64,000 nucleotides of DNA from Halobaculum roseum (GCF_019880245.1 NZ_CP082286.1:2064521-2128520), one strand, 5' to 3'; positions 27,069-35,344 are shown, counted from the stretch's first letter. Notes: generated by a model from the letters alone, not told the origin. Translations and numbers: made by a program.

Positions 27069-28262
27069 ATGAACGAGAAGCGTTTCGTCGTCGCGCTGTT
27101 CGGGCTCGCGGTCGCGGTCGTCATCGGCGCGCTCGCGTACCGGTTCATCGCGGCGTTCACCGTCTCGGTGTTCCTCTACTACTCGACGAGACGGTACCAC
27201 CGGTTCCTGGCGCGGTTCCGGCTCCCGCCGCGAGTGCGGGCGGGGATCGTGCTCGCGTCGCTCGCGATCCCGTTGATCCTGCTCATCAGCTACGCGGCGG
27301 TCCTGCTCGTCGTCGAGGCGCGGCAGTTCGCCGCCGACACCGCGCTGGTGAGCGCGGCGGCGTCGAACATCGCGTGGTTCGCCGCGATCGAGCGCATCCC
27401 CGAGTTCAGCGTGCAGGGGATCTACGCGGCGTACCAGTCGGGCGACCTGGAGCCGTTCGTCGAGTTCGCGACCGACAACGCCACCTTCCTCACGCAGGTC
27501 GTCTCGGAGTTCGTGCTCAACCTGTTCGTCGTCACCATCGTCACCTACTACCTGCTCGTCGACGGCGACCGCATCAGCGACTGGCTGCTCCGGTTCGACG
27601 ACGACGCGATCGTCCGGGAGTACTTGGAGGCCGTCGACCGCGAGTTGGAGGCGGTGCTGTTCGGCAACCTCCTGAACGTGGTCGCCATCTCGCTCATCGC
27701 GATCGCGACGTTCAGCGCGTACAACGCCCTCGTCCCCGCGGGCGTCCGCGTCCCGTACCCGGCGCTTGCGGGCGCGCTCACGGGGATCGCGAGCCTCGTT
27801 CCGATCGTCGGGATGAAGATCGTCTACCTCCCGGTGACGGCGGCGATGGCGGTCCCGCCGGTGCTCGACGGGTCGTTCGCGGAACTCGGGTACGTGTTCG
27901 CGTTCCTCGTCGTCGCGGTGGTCGTCGTCGACACGGTCCCGGATCTGGTGCTCCGGCCGCTGTTGAGCGGCGACGAGACCCACGTCGGCCTGCTGATGCT
28001 GGCGTACACGCTCGGCCCGGTCGTGCTCGGCTTCTACGGGCTGTTCTTCGCGCCGATCGTGCTCGTGGTCGGGCTCACGTTCGCGAACACCGCGCTCCCG
28101 CGGCTGCTCGGTGCCGACGACGCCCAGACGACGCTGACCGACTCCGAGGACGCCGAGGGGAACGACCGCGGGCGGGACGACGACTCGAACCCGGGCGTCG
28201 ACGAGGGGACCGGAACGGGTGTCGACGACGGGGCCGGCGTCGATCCCGACCCGACCGGGTGA
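27069..28262 (+). CDS. AI-2E-type permease (PF01594-like transporter)
   Basis: The 397-residue membrane protein has about eight helices in the AI-2E exporter arrangement: two N-terminal helices with STRRYHRFL between, a long extracytoplasmic loop, then paired helices and the conserved PIVGMKIVYLP segment near the middle. The C-terminal ~55 residues form a highly acidic tail with an Asp/Gly repeat. The family includes autoinducer-2 exporters and Na+/H+ antiporters; haloarchaeal members are uncharacterised. A TATA-like TTTATT (27039-27044) is about 27 nt before ATG 27069, indicating a leaderless message. Confidence 0.9.
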   Translation: MNEKRFVVALFGLAVAVVIGALAYRFIAAFTVSVFLYYSTRRYHRFLARFRLPPRVRAGIVLASLAIPLILLISYAAVLLVVEARQFAADTALVSAAASNIAWFAAIERIPEFSVQGIYAAYQSGDLEPFVEFATDNATFLTQVVSEFVLNLFVVTIVTYYLLVDGDRISDWLLRFDDDAIVREYLEAVDRELEAVLFGNLLNVVAISLIAIATFSAYNALVPAGVRVPYPALAGALTGIASLVPIVGMKIVYLPVTAAMAVPPVLDGSFAELGYVFAFLVVAVVVVDTVPDLVLRPLLSGDETHVGLLMLAYTLGPVVLGFYGLFFAPIVLVVGLTFANTALPRLLGADDAQTTLTDSEDAEGNDRGRDDDSNPGVDEGTGTGVDDGAGVDPDPTG

Positions 28263-28341
28263 GCCCCGCAGGGCCCACCGGACGGGCGACCGAGCGACCG
28301 AAGAACAAGACACTTGTCGCGCTCGCGTGCAGTTCCCCGCG

Positions 28342-29022
28342 ATGGTCCCCTCCGAACTCACTCGACGACGAACCCTCCTCGGCGCCGCGGGTGCGCTCGC
28401 CGCGCTCGCGGGCTGTAGCGGAAGCGAGGGCGGCGGCGACGAGGCGACGCCGACCGTTCCGGCGCGCGAGCCGTTCGACCCCGAGTCGGTGCCGCCACAC
28501 CGCAGCCTTCGCGCAGCGACCGACGAGCCGCTGGCGTGGCTCCCCGACGAGACGCGGACCGACACCGACGGCGAGCCGCGGCGACGACGGCCGACGTTCG
28601 TCGCCTCCCGCGACCGAGCCGACCGCCTCCGGTTTGCCGACGTCGAGGGCGTCGAGGCCGCCCGGTCGTTCCTCGCGGAGACGACGTTCGACTCGGAGAC
28701 GATCTACCTCGAACGGTATCCGGTCCGTCGCTGCTACGAGCTCCAGTTGTGCGACGTGTCGTGGTCGGAGACGGACATCGACACGCAGTTCGGCCGGGTG
28801 CTTCGCGACGCGGACGTCGCCTGCGACCCGGACGCCCGGGACTCGACGGCGTGGTTCGTCCGGATCCCCGAGGCGCTCGACCCCGACCGGATCACGAGCT
28901 ACGGGTCGGGCATGAGCGGGAGCTCGTGTGCGGAGCGCGGTCCGCCGGCCGAGCACGAGCCGGCGATCACCGCCGACGCGGTCCCGGCGTCGAACGAGAC
29001 CGCGGAGGGCGACGATGCGTGA
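28342..29022 (+). CDS. Tat lipoprotein of unknown function
   Basis: The 226-residue protein starts MVPSELTRRRTLLGAAGALA with a lipobox ending AGC, so it is a Tat-exported, lipid-anchored surface protein. The mature part contains two close Cys pairs (RRCYELQLC near residue 135 and one near 195) that could form disulfides. I do not recognise the family. It overlaps the following lipoprotein gene by 8 nt, so the two were probably made together. Confidence 0.75.
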   Translation: MVPSELTRRRTLLGAAGALAALAGCSGSEGGGDEATPTVPAREPFDPESVPPHRSLRAATDEPLAWLPDETRTDTDGEPRRRRPTFVASRDRADRLRFADVEGVEAARSFLAETTFDSETIYLERYPVRRCYELQLCDVSWSETDIDTQFGRVLRDADVACDPDARDSTAWFVRIPEALDPDRITSYGSGMSGSSCAERGPPAEHEPAITADAVPASNETAEGDDA

Positions 29023-30334
29023 GTCGTCCGGACGAACGCGTCGCGCCGTCCTCGCGGGCGCGGGCGCGACGGTCACGGCGTCGCTCGCGGGCTGTTCGGG
29101 GCTCCCGATCGGCGAGTCACAGCCGACGGTCACGGGCGAGCGGCTCTCGACGATCCTCGCCGATGAGCCGCCGTCGATCCCGGATCGGCTTCCGGTCGCG
29201 TTCGAGTCGACGTACCTCGACGACGTCGCGAACGATCTGGAGTCGGCGCTGGCGTCGGTTCCGACGCCGTTCGGCGCCGACCAGATCCCGAACGGTGCGA
29301 TGCGCGACCGGTTCAACCGGAACTCGGCGGCCGCCCGCGAGGCGCTCACCGCCGCCGCCGAGGAACCGACGCCTCGGGAACGCGCCGGCAGCCTCCGCCA
29401 CGCCCGTCGCGAGGTGGGGTACGTCGTCGGCGGATGGGCCGCGGTCGACGACGGTCGAACGGTCCCCGACGTGCGGGACGACGGGGAGGGGCTTCGGGAG
29501 GACATCCACGCGTTCCGTCGGCGGTGGACGTACCTCGGCGCCGACGCGATCGAGGCGACCGTGGTCAACGACGCGATCGCGGGGCTCGTCCGGTCGTGCA
29601 TCGGCGGCCTGAACCGCGTGCTGGCGACGCGTGAGCGCGACACGACGACCGCGCTCGACGTGGCCGAGGCCGACGAGCAGCTCGCGTCCGCCCGCGGGGA
29701 ACTCCGGGACGCGTCACACCTGTTCGATCGTCTCCGTGCACGCGACGGCGCGCGTGACCGCGGAGACGCGCTCGCGGGTGCGGCCGACGCGCTCGCCGAC
29801 CGGGTGGCCGATCGTCGCGCCGCAGTCGGCCTCGCCGAGGGGCCGTTCACCGCCGAGGCCGACCGGGAGGCGACGCCCGCCGAGCGGGCCCTCAGGGACC
29901 TCCGCGACGACGTTCGACGCGACGAGATCGGCGAGACGCTGGCGACCGGTGGGTTCCCGCAGGCGATCGTCGGCGCACACGGGACGCTCGCGGGGATCGG
30001 CGCCGTCGAGACGCTTCGGTCGCGGGTCGGTTCCGGGGAGGCGATCGATCCCGCGTCGCCCGAGGACGTCGACGCGATCCGGACTCGCGCCCGGGAGGCG
30101 GTCGTCGCGGCCCACGAGGACGGGGAGTACCCGCGGCTCGACCGGGTGCAGACCCACCGGCTCGCGGCCGTGTTGCGATACGTCGACGATCGGCTGGCGC
30201 GTGTCGACGCCGACGACGAGATCGCGCTCTCTCGGCTGGACTGGGAACTGCGCGACCTCGTGCGGGTCGAGGCGGTCGCGCGGTCGGTCAACGACGCCAG
30301 CGCCGCCGTGGCCCGAGCGTTGGAGCGGGAGTGA
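29015..30334 (+). CDS. Tat lipoprotein with long helical domain
   Basis: The 439-residue protein begins MRESSGRTRRAVLAGAGATV and has a lipobox ending AGC. The rest is rich in Ala, Arg, Asp and Glu with heptad-like helices throughout (for example EADEQLASARGELRDASHL), suggesting a helical bundle outside the membrane. It lacks recognisable catalytic motifs. Translationally coupled to the preceding lipoprotein by an 8-nt overlap, so a two-protein surface complex is a reasonable guess. Confidence 0.75.
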   Translation: MRESSGRTRRAVLAGAGATVTASLAGCSGLPIGESQPTVTGERLSTILADEPPSIPDRLPVAFESTYLDDVANDLESALASVPTPFGADQIPNGAMRDRFNRNSAAAREALTAAAEEPTPRERAGSLRHARREVGYVVGGWAAVDDGRTVPDVRDDGEGLREDIHAFRRRWTYLGADAIEATVVNDAIAGLVRSCIGGLNRVLATRERDTTTALDVAEADEQLASARGELRDASHLFDRLRARDGARDRGDALAGAADALADRVADRRAAVGLAEGPFTAEADREATPAERALRDLRDDVRRDEIGETLATGGFPQAIVGAHGTLAGIGAVETLRSRVGSGEAIDPASPEDVDAIRTRAREAVVAAHEDGEYPRLDRVQTHRLAAVLRYVDDRLARVDADDEIALSRLDWELRDLVRVEAVARSVNDASAAVARALERE

Positions 30335-30669
30335 CACTGTCGGGACGGTCGCGCCGTTCTCCCAGTCCGTGTTCGTTGACGGGCCCGCCGAGGACCCCGA
30401 CGACGGCCGAACCGTCTCCGACTTCGCCACGTTCGAGGAGGCACACACCACGACGACAGCCGTCGATCCTCGTCGCTCGGCTTCGACCACCTGACTGTCG
30501 GCTCGCAGCGCGCGCGGCCGGAACCCCGACCAGATCCCGTCGCGACGGCGTGCCAACGTACCACACGATCCTCCACAAAGTACTTATTCTCGGTTCGGGC
30601 GAGCGGGCCGCTATCCCCCGAAATCTGGTGTGTGAAGCGTTGACGCGCCTCTGGATTTACCACAAGACA
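30335..30669. other. Upstream region of the S-layer gene without a gene
   Basis: I see no gene in this stretch. A second TATA-like element, GTACTTATTC, occurs around 30580-30589 and could be a distal promoter of the S-layer gene, but this is a weak call. Open frames here on the minus strand have poor codon use and no recognisable family. Confidence 0.5.
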
Positions 30670-30677
30670 TTTATAAG
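30670..30677 (+). promoter_or_regulatory. S-layer gene promoter (TATA box)
   Basis: TTTATAAG preceded by an A-rich stretch is the strongest TATA box in the window. A start about 25-28 nt downstream would fall near 30700, giving a leader of roughly 110-115 nt before the S-layer ATG at 30815. Long S-layer leaders of this size are known from other haloarchaea; the exact start site is inferred. Confidence 0.75.
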
Positions 30678-30709
30678 GTCCGGCGTTGGTTACGTCCGTA
30701 CCCCTACCC

Positions 30710-30808
30710 ATGGTGACAGCAGATAGTATCCCTCGCCGAGTCCGCGTCGCGGGCGCTCTGCGACAGGTGTGGGCGAACGGTGTTGTCGCCGCTTGCAGTG
30801 CGACCTAG
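30710..30808 (+). CDS. Short upstream reading frame in the S-layer leader (32 codons)
   Basis: An ATG at 30710 opens a 32-residue frame (MVTADSIPRRVRVAGALRQV...) that ends at TAG 30806-30808, 6 nt before the S-layer ATG. It would be at the very front of the predicted transcript. It has no family similarity. It could be a real leader peptide controlling S-layer translation, or just a by-product of the long leader; the precise spacing to the main start makes coupling plausible. Confidence 0.35.
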   Translation: MVTADSIPRRVRVAGALRQVWANGVVAACSAT

Positions 30809-30814
30809 CAAACC

Positions 30815-33481
30815 ATGACAGAAACTAACAACAAGATCCGCGCCCTGTTCCTGACGGCGCTGATGGTGTTCTCCGTCTTCGCGGGCACCGTCGCGTTCAC
30901 CGGAACTGCGGCTGCGGCGTCCGCGACAGCCGTCGTGGATACTACGAATACTAGTATCTCACCGACGTCTGTGGACGAGGGAACGACAAACACTCACACG
31001 GTAACGTTCGTTGTAGACAACATCAACACCACTGGTGACGGAAACCAGGATGTCATCGTTGACCTGCCTGATGCGCTTGACACCTCCAGTAGTGGTGTCA
31101 CCAACTCGGTGGTCAACGAGGGTGCCGTGACGTTCGGTACCACTAATGTCAACTCTACGAGTGACACGGTGACTGTCACTCTGCAGGACGACACTAGTGC
31201 GACCACCGCAGAGAACGACACGGTTAATGTGACGTTCGAAATCACGAACGTTGCTGCTCCCGACGTCAACAGCGATACTACGGCCAATGCCGTATTCTCG
31301 GTTGACGAGAATGTCGACGGCACTGCCGAAGACACGTACGACGGTATCGCGCTGACGATCAACAACACCGACGGCAGCGACGGCACGGACGATTCCACCT
31401 TCAGCGACGGTGGTCTCGTCTTCCAGGGCCAGACCGCTTCCTACGATGCGGTCGACGCTGACAACGACTTCAGCTCCGGCACGTACTACCTGTACGAGCG
31501 TGTCGACTCGTCGACGGGTTCGCCCGTCCGCCAGCTGAGCCGGTCCAACGGCTGGGTCAACGCGACCACGTCTGGGCTTGAAATTGGCCAGACCTACTTC
31601 ATCTCGAACAACGGTAGCGATCCTGCTGACGCGGACACCACCTTCACCGTCCGCGAACAGGACTTCAGCGCCGCGTTCGATGAGGACTCCGTCGACAACG
31701 CTGGCACGACCAACGTCGACATCGCGTTCGAGTCGACGAACCGCGGTGAGGACTACAACGTCACCGTGACGTCCGAGAACCTCTCGGACGATGACCTCGT
31801 CGCCATCTTCGACGACAACTTCGGCGCGTTCGACGCCGACGTTGACGGCGACGGTGAGGACGACAACGACGGTGTCGAGCTGACCGTCACCGACGGTACG
31901 CAGACCGACGGTGCCAACTTCTCGGACATCGAGGGTGGCGAGTACAACTTCACCTTCAGCGTCACGGACACGACCGCTGAGGACTCCGACTCGGTCACCG
32001 TGAACGATATCGGCGCGGGCGAGACCGCCTTCGCTGATGGTAACGTCGAGGTCGCGCAGGGCGACGTCGCCGCGATCACCATCGAGATGGACGGCGCCGC
32101 GACGAGCGGCACCCTCATCGTCGGTGACAGCCAGGAAGACGGCTACCAAGCAAACATCAGCGTCGAGGACGGTGCGAACGGCGACGCTGACGGCGAGGTT
32201 ACCGTTCTGTTCAACACCTACACGGCGGGCAACAACTCGCTGGGTACGATCGCCACGGCCGAGGACAGTGACGACTCCGTGACTGTCAACGCTAACGAGT
32301 CTGTCTCGGCCATCCTCGCGACGGGCGAGTACACGATCTACACGAGTTCGTCCGATGCAGCCACCACGCTGGATTCGCCGAACGACATTGGCACGCTCTT
32401 CATCGAGGAGCGCTCCACGGACGACATGCAGCTGTGGACCGCGCCCGGTGGCGCCGACCTCGACGCTGACGGCGAGGACGGCGTAGAGGAGAGCGACATC
32501 TCGACGCTCATCGAGGATGGTGCCGTCACGCAGGACGACTCCATCACCGCGGGCGACTACCTCATCCACCAGGTCACCGCGACCGGTCTGGAGGGTGTCA
32601 TCGACTCCGACGGTAGCTTCGTTAACGCTATCGCGAACGGCAGCGTCACGGTGACGATCGAGCAGACGAACCCGATCCAGAACCGTGACCCCAAGACGAT
32701 CAACGTCACGAACTCGCTCGACGCTATCACCCTGGTCGAGGGTGACGGTGCCTACTACATCGCCGTCGACACCGGCTCCTCGGACGTCGACGTCGAGCGT
32801 GATGGCTCCGACGTGAGCGGGAGCGGCAACGGCCTCGCTGACGGCGACGAGTTCGAGGCGACCTTCACGGTCGCTGACGACCGTCTCCTGATGTCCGAGG
32901 ACGACGAGGACCACCAGTCGGTCAACGCGACCTTCGAGGTCGAGTCGGCCGAGACTGACTTCGACAGCGACCCTGTCGAAGTTGAGGCCGCCGCTGACCA
33001 GGTCGTGTCCGGCACGACCAACTACGCGCCCGGTACGGAGCTGACGGTCCGCGTTCGCTCCAACGACGGGACGCAGCCGCGGTTCTTCAACACCGAGACT
33101 GTGACCGTGCAGGCTGACGGCACGTTCAACGCGTCGTTCAACTTCACGGAGCAGTCGGCTGAGGACGAGTTCACGGCATCCGTCCGCAAGAGCGGCAACC
33201 AGATCGCTTCTGCTGACGGTGTTGTTGTCGAGGACGCAGGCACGCCGACGGCCACCGCGACGCCTGACGACGGCACGCCGACGGATACGGCGACCGCGAC
33301 GGCGACCGCGACGGCGACGGCCACCGCGACGCCTGACGACGGCACGCCGACGGCCACCGCGACGCCCGACGACGGCGGCGACGAGACTGAGACGTCCACG
33401 TCGACGCCCGGCTTCGGCGCCGTGCTGGCAGTCATCGCCCTCATCGGCGCTGCACTGCTGGCAGTCCGCCGCGACAACTAA
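30815..33481 (+). CDS. csg: S-layer glycoprotein with PGF-CTERM anchor
   Basis: The 888-residue protein begins with the haloarchaeal surface-glycoprotein signal (IRALFLTALMVFSVFAGTVA) and ends with PGFGAVLAVIALIGAALLAV followed by RRDN, the PGF-CTERM signal cut by archaeosortase A. The mature protein is extremely acidic and has about 20 N-x-S/T sequons. A Thr/Ala/Asp-rich stalk (PTATATPDDG-type repeats, residues ~808-858) precedes the anchor, a site for O-glycosylation. It should form the cell's outer lattice. The first ~400 nt are less GC-rich than the rest, suggesting recombination of the N-terminal part. Symbol by family analogy. Confidence 0.95.
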   Translation: MTETNNKIRALFLTALMVFSVFAGTVAFTGTAAAASATAVVDTTNTSISPTSVDEGTTNTHTVTFVVDNINTTGDGNQDVIVDLPDALDTSSSGVTNSVVNEGAVTFGTTNVNSTSDTVTVTLQDDTSATTAENDTVNVTFEITNVAAPDVNSDTTANAVFSVDENVDGTAEDTYDGIALTINNTDGSDGTDDSTFSDGGLVFQGQTASYDAVDADNDFSSGTYYLYERVDSSTGSPVRQLSRSNGWVNATTSGLEIGQTYFISNNGSDPADADTTFTVREQDFSAAFDEDSVDNAGTTNVDIAFESTNRGEDYNVTVTSENLSDDDLVAIFDDNFGAFDADVDGDGEDDNDGVELTVTDGTQTDGANFSDIEGGEYNFTFSVTDTTAEDSDSVTVNDIGAGETAFADGNVEVAQGDVAAITIEMDGAATSGTLIVGDSQEDGYQANISVEDGANGDADGEVTVLFNTYTAGNNSLGTIATAEDSDDSVTVNANESVSAILATGEYTIYTSSSDAATTLDSPNDIGTLFIEERSTDDMQLWTAPGGADLDADGEDGVEESDISTLIEDGAVTQDDSITAGDYLIHQVTATGLEGVIDSDGSFVNAIANGSVTVTIEQTNPIQNRDPKTINVTNSLDAITLVEGDGAYYIAVDTGSSDVDVERDGSDVSGSGNGLADGDEFEATFTVADDRLLMSEDDEDHQSVNATFEVESAETDFDSDPVEVEAAADQVVSGTTNYAPGTELTVRVRSNDGTQPRFFNTETVTVQADGTFNASFNFTEQSAEDEFTASVRKSGNQIASADGVVVEDAGTPTATATPDDGTPTDTATATATATATATATPDDGTPTATATPDDGGDETETSTSTPGFGAVLAVIALIGAALLAVRRDN

Positions 33482-33493
33482 CTAACCACGACT

Positions 33494-33530
33494 GACCGGG
33501 CGTAACCCGGTCATTTCCGCTTCACGCGGA
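33494..33530 (+). terminator. Double hairpin terminator of the S-layer gene
   Basis: Twelve bases after the stop, GACCGGG (33494-33500) and CCCGGTC (33506-33512) form a perfect 7-bp stem with loop CGTAA. A second stem, TCCGC/GCGGA (33516-33530), follows, then ATTCTTT. This is a plausible factor-independent archaeal terminator. The second stem is inside the repeat that recurs at 34531. Confidence 0.75.
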
Positions 33531-33567
33531 CCCATTCTTTCGACGCGCTCACATCGGCCAGCGGCGG
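33503..33567. repeat. Direct repeat copy 1 (65 bp) downstream of the S-layer gene
   Basis: This 65-bp segment, starting TAACCCGG and containing TTCCGCTTCACGCGGACCC, matches 34531-34595 at 62 of 65 positions in the same orientation. The two copies are 1,028 bp apart and frame the wHTH/PIN gene pair. Copy 1 starts inside the loop of the S-layer terminator hairpin. Confidence 0.9.
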
Positions 33568-33647
33568 CTATCGACCGACCCGGATCGCGTGTCCGAACTG
33601 GCAGGTGGCGCCGCCGAGACTCGCGCCCGGACGAATTCGGTGCTATC

Positions 33648-33690
33648 CACACACTACGTCGTGTGTGATCCCCGTGGAAAACACCTATTA
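33648..33690 (+). promoter_or_regulatory. Operator palindrome and TATA box of the wHTH-PIN operon
   Basis: CACACAC (33648-33654) and GTGTGTG (33661-33667) form a perfect inverted repeat around TACGTC. About 17 nt further is a TATA-like ACCTATTAG (33683-33691), 31-39 nt before GTG 33722, giving a leaderless or very short leader. The palindrome is a likely binding site for the winged-helix protein encoded next, i.e. autoregulation. Confidence 0.65.
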
Positions 33691-33721
33691 GTGTACGGCC
33701 GGTACGGTAGCGCGAGCGACC

Positions 33722-34081
33722 GTGTCCGAACACACCGACCGCGACGACCGCGGCCAGTTCGACTCCGGGATCGCGGACGACGACCTCCTGCGATACTTCA
33801 CGGAGGGACGACCGTTTCACACCGCGGGCGAGGTAGCCGAACGCTTCGACATCGACCGATCGACTGCCTACCGTCGGTTACGCCGGTTGGCGGAGGACGG
33901 GCGTCTCGAGAAGGTCACGCTCGGTAGTCGAACCGTGGTTTGGTGGTACACGGCAGATGCGGACCGGACCGCCGACGGATCGGACGACGACCCGCTGTTT
34001 GCGGCGCCCTCGTTCGCCGTCGACGACCCCGTCGACGAGGACGGGATCGACGACGTGCTCTACGGCGAGATCGAGGGATGA
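33722..34081 (+). CDS. Winged-helix DNA-binding protein, putative antitoxin of a PIN toxin
   Basis: The 119-residue protein has a winged helix in residues ~20-75 (HTAGEVAERFDIDRSTAYRR is the helix-turn-helix) and a C-terminal acidic stretch (DDPVDEDGIDDVLYGEIEG) of the kind that binds and blocks a toxin. GTG 33722 is the only good start. Its stop overlaps the PIN gene's ATG (ATGA), the usual antitoxin-toxin layout. Autoregulation via the palindrome upstream is likely but inferred. Confidence 0.8.
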   Translation: MSEHTDRDDRGQFDSGIADDDLLRYFTEGRPFHTAGEVAERFDIDRSTAYRRLRRLAEDGRLEKVTLGSRTVVWWYTADADRTADGSDDDPLFAAPSFAVDDPVDEDGIDDVLYGEIEG

Positions 34082-34533
34082 GCGGCCCCGGAACGACGCC
34101 GCTGTTCGTCGACACGGGCGCCTTGTTCGCCCACTTCGTCGAGAACGCCCCTCGACACCGGCGGGCTCGCGCGGTGATGAACGCGATCGCGGCCGGGGAT
34201 CTCCGATTCCGTCCGTTGTACACCTCCGGCTACGTTCTCGGCGAACTGACGACGCTCGTGCTTCGGAAGACGGGCCACGAGCAGGCGATGGATACGCTTC
34301 GGCGGGTTCGGGACTCGTCGGCGGTAACGGTCCTCCACCCGGACCGATCGCAGTTCGAGGCGGTCTGTGCGGAGTTCGAGCGCTTCGACGACCAACAGAT
34401 ATCCTTCGTGGACCACACGACGGGAGTGCTCGCCCGCGAGCGGAACGTCGACCACGTGTTCGCGTTCGACAGCGACTTTCGGACGTTGGGGTTCTCGCTC
34501 GTTCCCGACGACATCGATATCCCGGAACGGTAA
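34078..34533 (+). CDS. PIN-domain ribonuclease, putative toxin
   Basis: The 151-residue protein is a single PIN domain. The acidic metal-binding residues are visible: FVDTGALFAHF (first Asp), GYVLGELTTL (Glu), SFVDHTTGVLA (Asp) and FAFDSDFRTLG (Asp). PIN toxins cleave RNA, often tRNA or mRNA. The gene is translationally coupled to the winged-helix gene. Its TAA stop is the first three bases of the second direct-repeat copy, so the repeat abuts the coding end exactly. Confidence 0.88.
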   Translation: MSGPGTTPLFVDTGALFAHFVENAPRHRRARAVMNAIAAGDLRFRPLYTSGYVLGELTTLVLRKTGHEQAMDTLRRVRDSSAVTVLHPDRSQFEAVCAEFERFDDQQISFVDHTTGVLARERNVDHVFAFDSDFRTLGFSLVPDDIDIPER

Positions 34534-34595
34534 CCCGGCCATTTCCGCTTCACGCGGACCCGTTCTTTCGACGCGCTCACATCGGCCAGCGGTGG
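34531..34595. repeat. Direct repeat copy 2 (65 bp) at the PIN gene stop
   Basis: Matches 33503-33567 at 62 of 65 positions. It includes the second stem TCCGC/GCGGA (34544-34558) and the following GTTCTTT, so it can serve as the PIN operon's terminator, but lacks the left arm of the first S-layer hairpin. The match stops being recognisable a few bases after GCGGTGG. Confidence 0.9.
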
Positions 34596-34701
34596 CGCCG
34601 TCGATCGCGTTGCCTCCGACACGCCGTCGAGCGGTCGAATGACGGCCGACCGAACACTCCGAGCCAGAACACGTATTGTGCAACATCGCATCTCGATCGA
34701 T

Positions 34702-34821
34702 ATGACCGTAGCTGGCGCGTTCGAGAACGACGACAGACTGGCCGACATGGCCGGCAACGGACTCGAAGCACACGACCTCGCGGGATACGAGGTGGATCCG
34801 GCGTTCGCCGAGGCGCCCTAA
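34702..34821 (+). CDS. Short acidic reading frame with its own promoter-like box
   Basis: A 39-residue frame starts MTVAGAFENDDRLADMAGNG and ends in DPAFAEAP. A TATA-like CGTATTGTG (34672-34680) lies about 27 nt before the ATG, right for a leaderless message, and resembles the AACACCTATTAGTG box of the wHTH gene. No family is recognised. It may be a small real protein or the remnant of a longer gene lost when the neighbouring module arrived. Confidence 0.35.
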   Translation: MTVAGAFENDDRLADMAGNGLEAHDLAGYEVDPAFAEAP

Positions 34822-34910
34822 CTCGTAGCGCACGACTGCAGGACGGTTCCTCCTATCGTAGCGCAACGACCGCTAAAGGCAGTCGGGCTCCGCCATCGCG
34901 ACGCCGCCGT

Positions 34911-35342
34911 TCATTCCTCGGACAGTTCGTCGAGACACCGATCCATGACCTCCCAGACCACACGAGCCGGCTCCAGCGAGGCGAACTCGTACGGACGGTA
35001 CGCGTACGACGATTCGTGCCTCCCACGCCGCTGGACGTGCCCCCAGCCGTCGACGTGGGGATTCGGCTCGTGGTGCCATCCGAAGTCGCCGTCGGCGTCG
35101 CTGTAGTGGAACGAGAACTCGGGTGGGTCCGCCCGGTTCGAACCGGCGAACCATCGAACGGTGAGGGTCGCGTCGCCGCCGATCGCCGGGTGATCCGTCG
35201 AGAGCTGGGCGACCACCTGGACGAACGAACCCTCAGGGAGTCCGCGAGCCGACTCGACCGCCGGATGCCGCTCCAGTTCCCGCCTGATGGCGCGCAGCGC
35301 TCGGTGTGACGCCGCCCCGGGATCTGACGTGCCGCCGTCCAT
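34911..35342 (-). CDS. TumE-like (DUF6516-type) putative toxin
   Basis: The 143-residue protein has a C-terminal half with FSFHYSDADGDFGWHHEPNP, a conserved HVDGWGHVQRRG stretch and YRPYEFASLEPARVVWEVMD, the layout I associate with TumE/DUF6516 proteins. In haloarchaea such genes pair with a DUF7342-type winged-helix regulator, exactly as here: it starts 2 nt after that gene's stop. A toxin role is inferred from this pairing, not from any seen catalytic site. Confidence 0.65.
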   Translation of the reverse strand: MDGGTSDPGAASHRALRAIRRELERHPAVESARGLPEGSFVQVVAQLSTDHPAIGGDATLTVRWFAGSNRADPPEFSFHYSDADGDFGWHHEPNPHVDGWGHVQRRGRHESSYAYRPYEFASLEPARVVWEVMDRCLDELSEE

Positions 35343-35344
35343 CC

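Noticed and set aside
33482..33820. Minus-strand frames at both repeat copies sharing a similar C-terminal sequence
   Set aside because: The similarity (GRCERVER... in both) is only the translated 65-bp DNA repeat; neither frame has other gene-like features.
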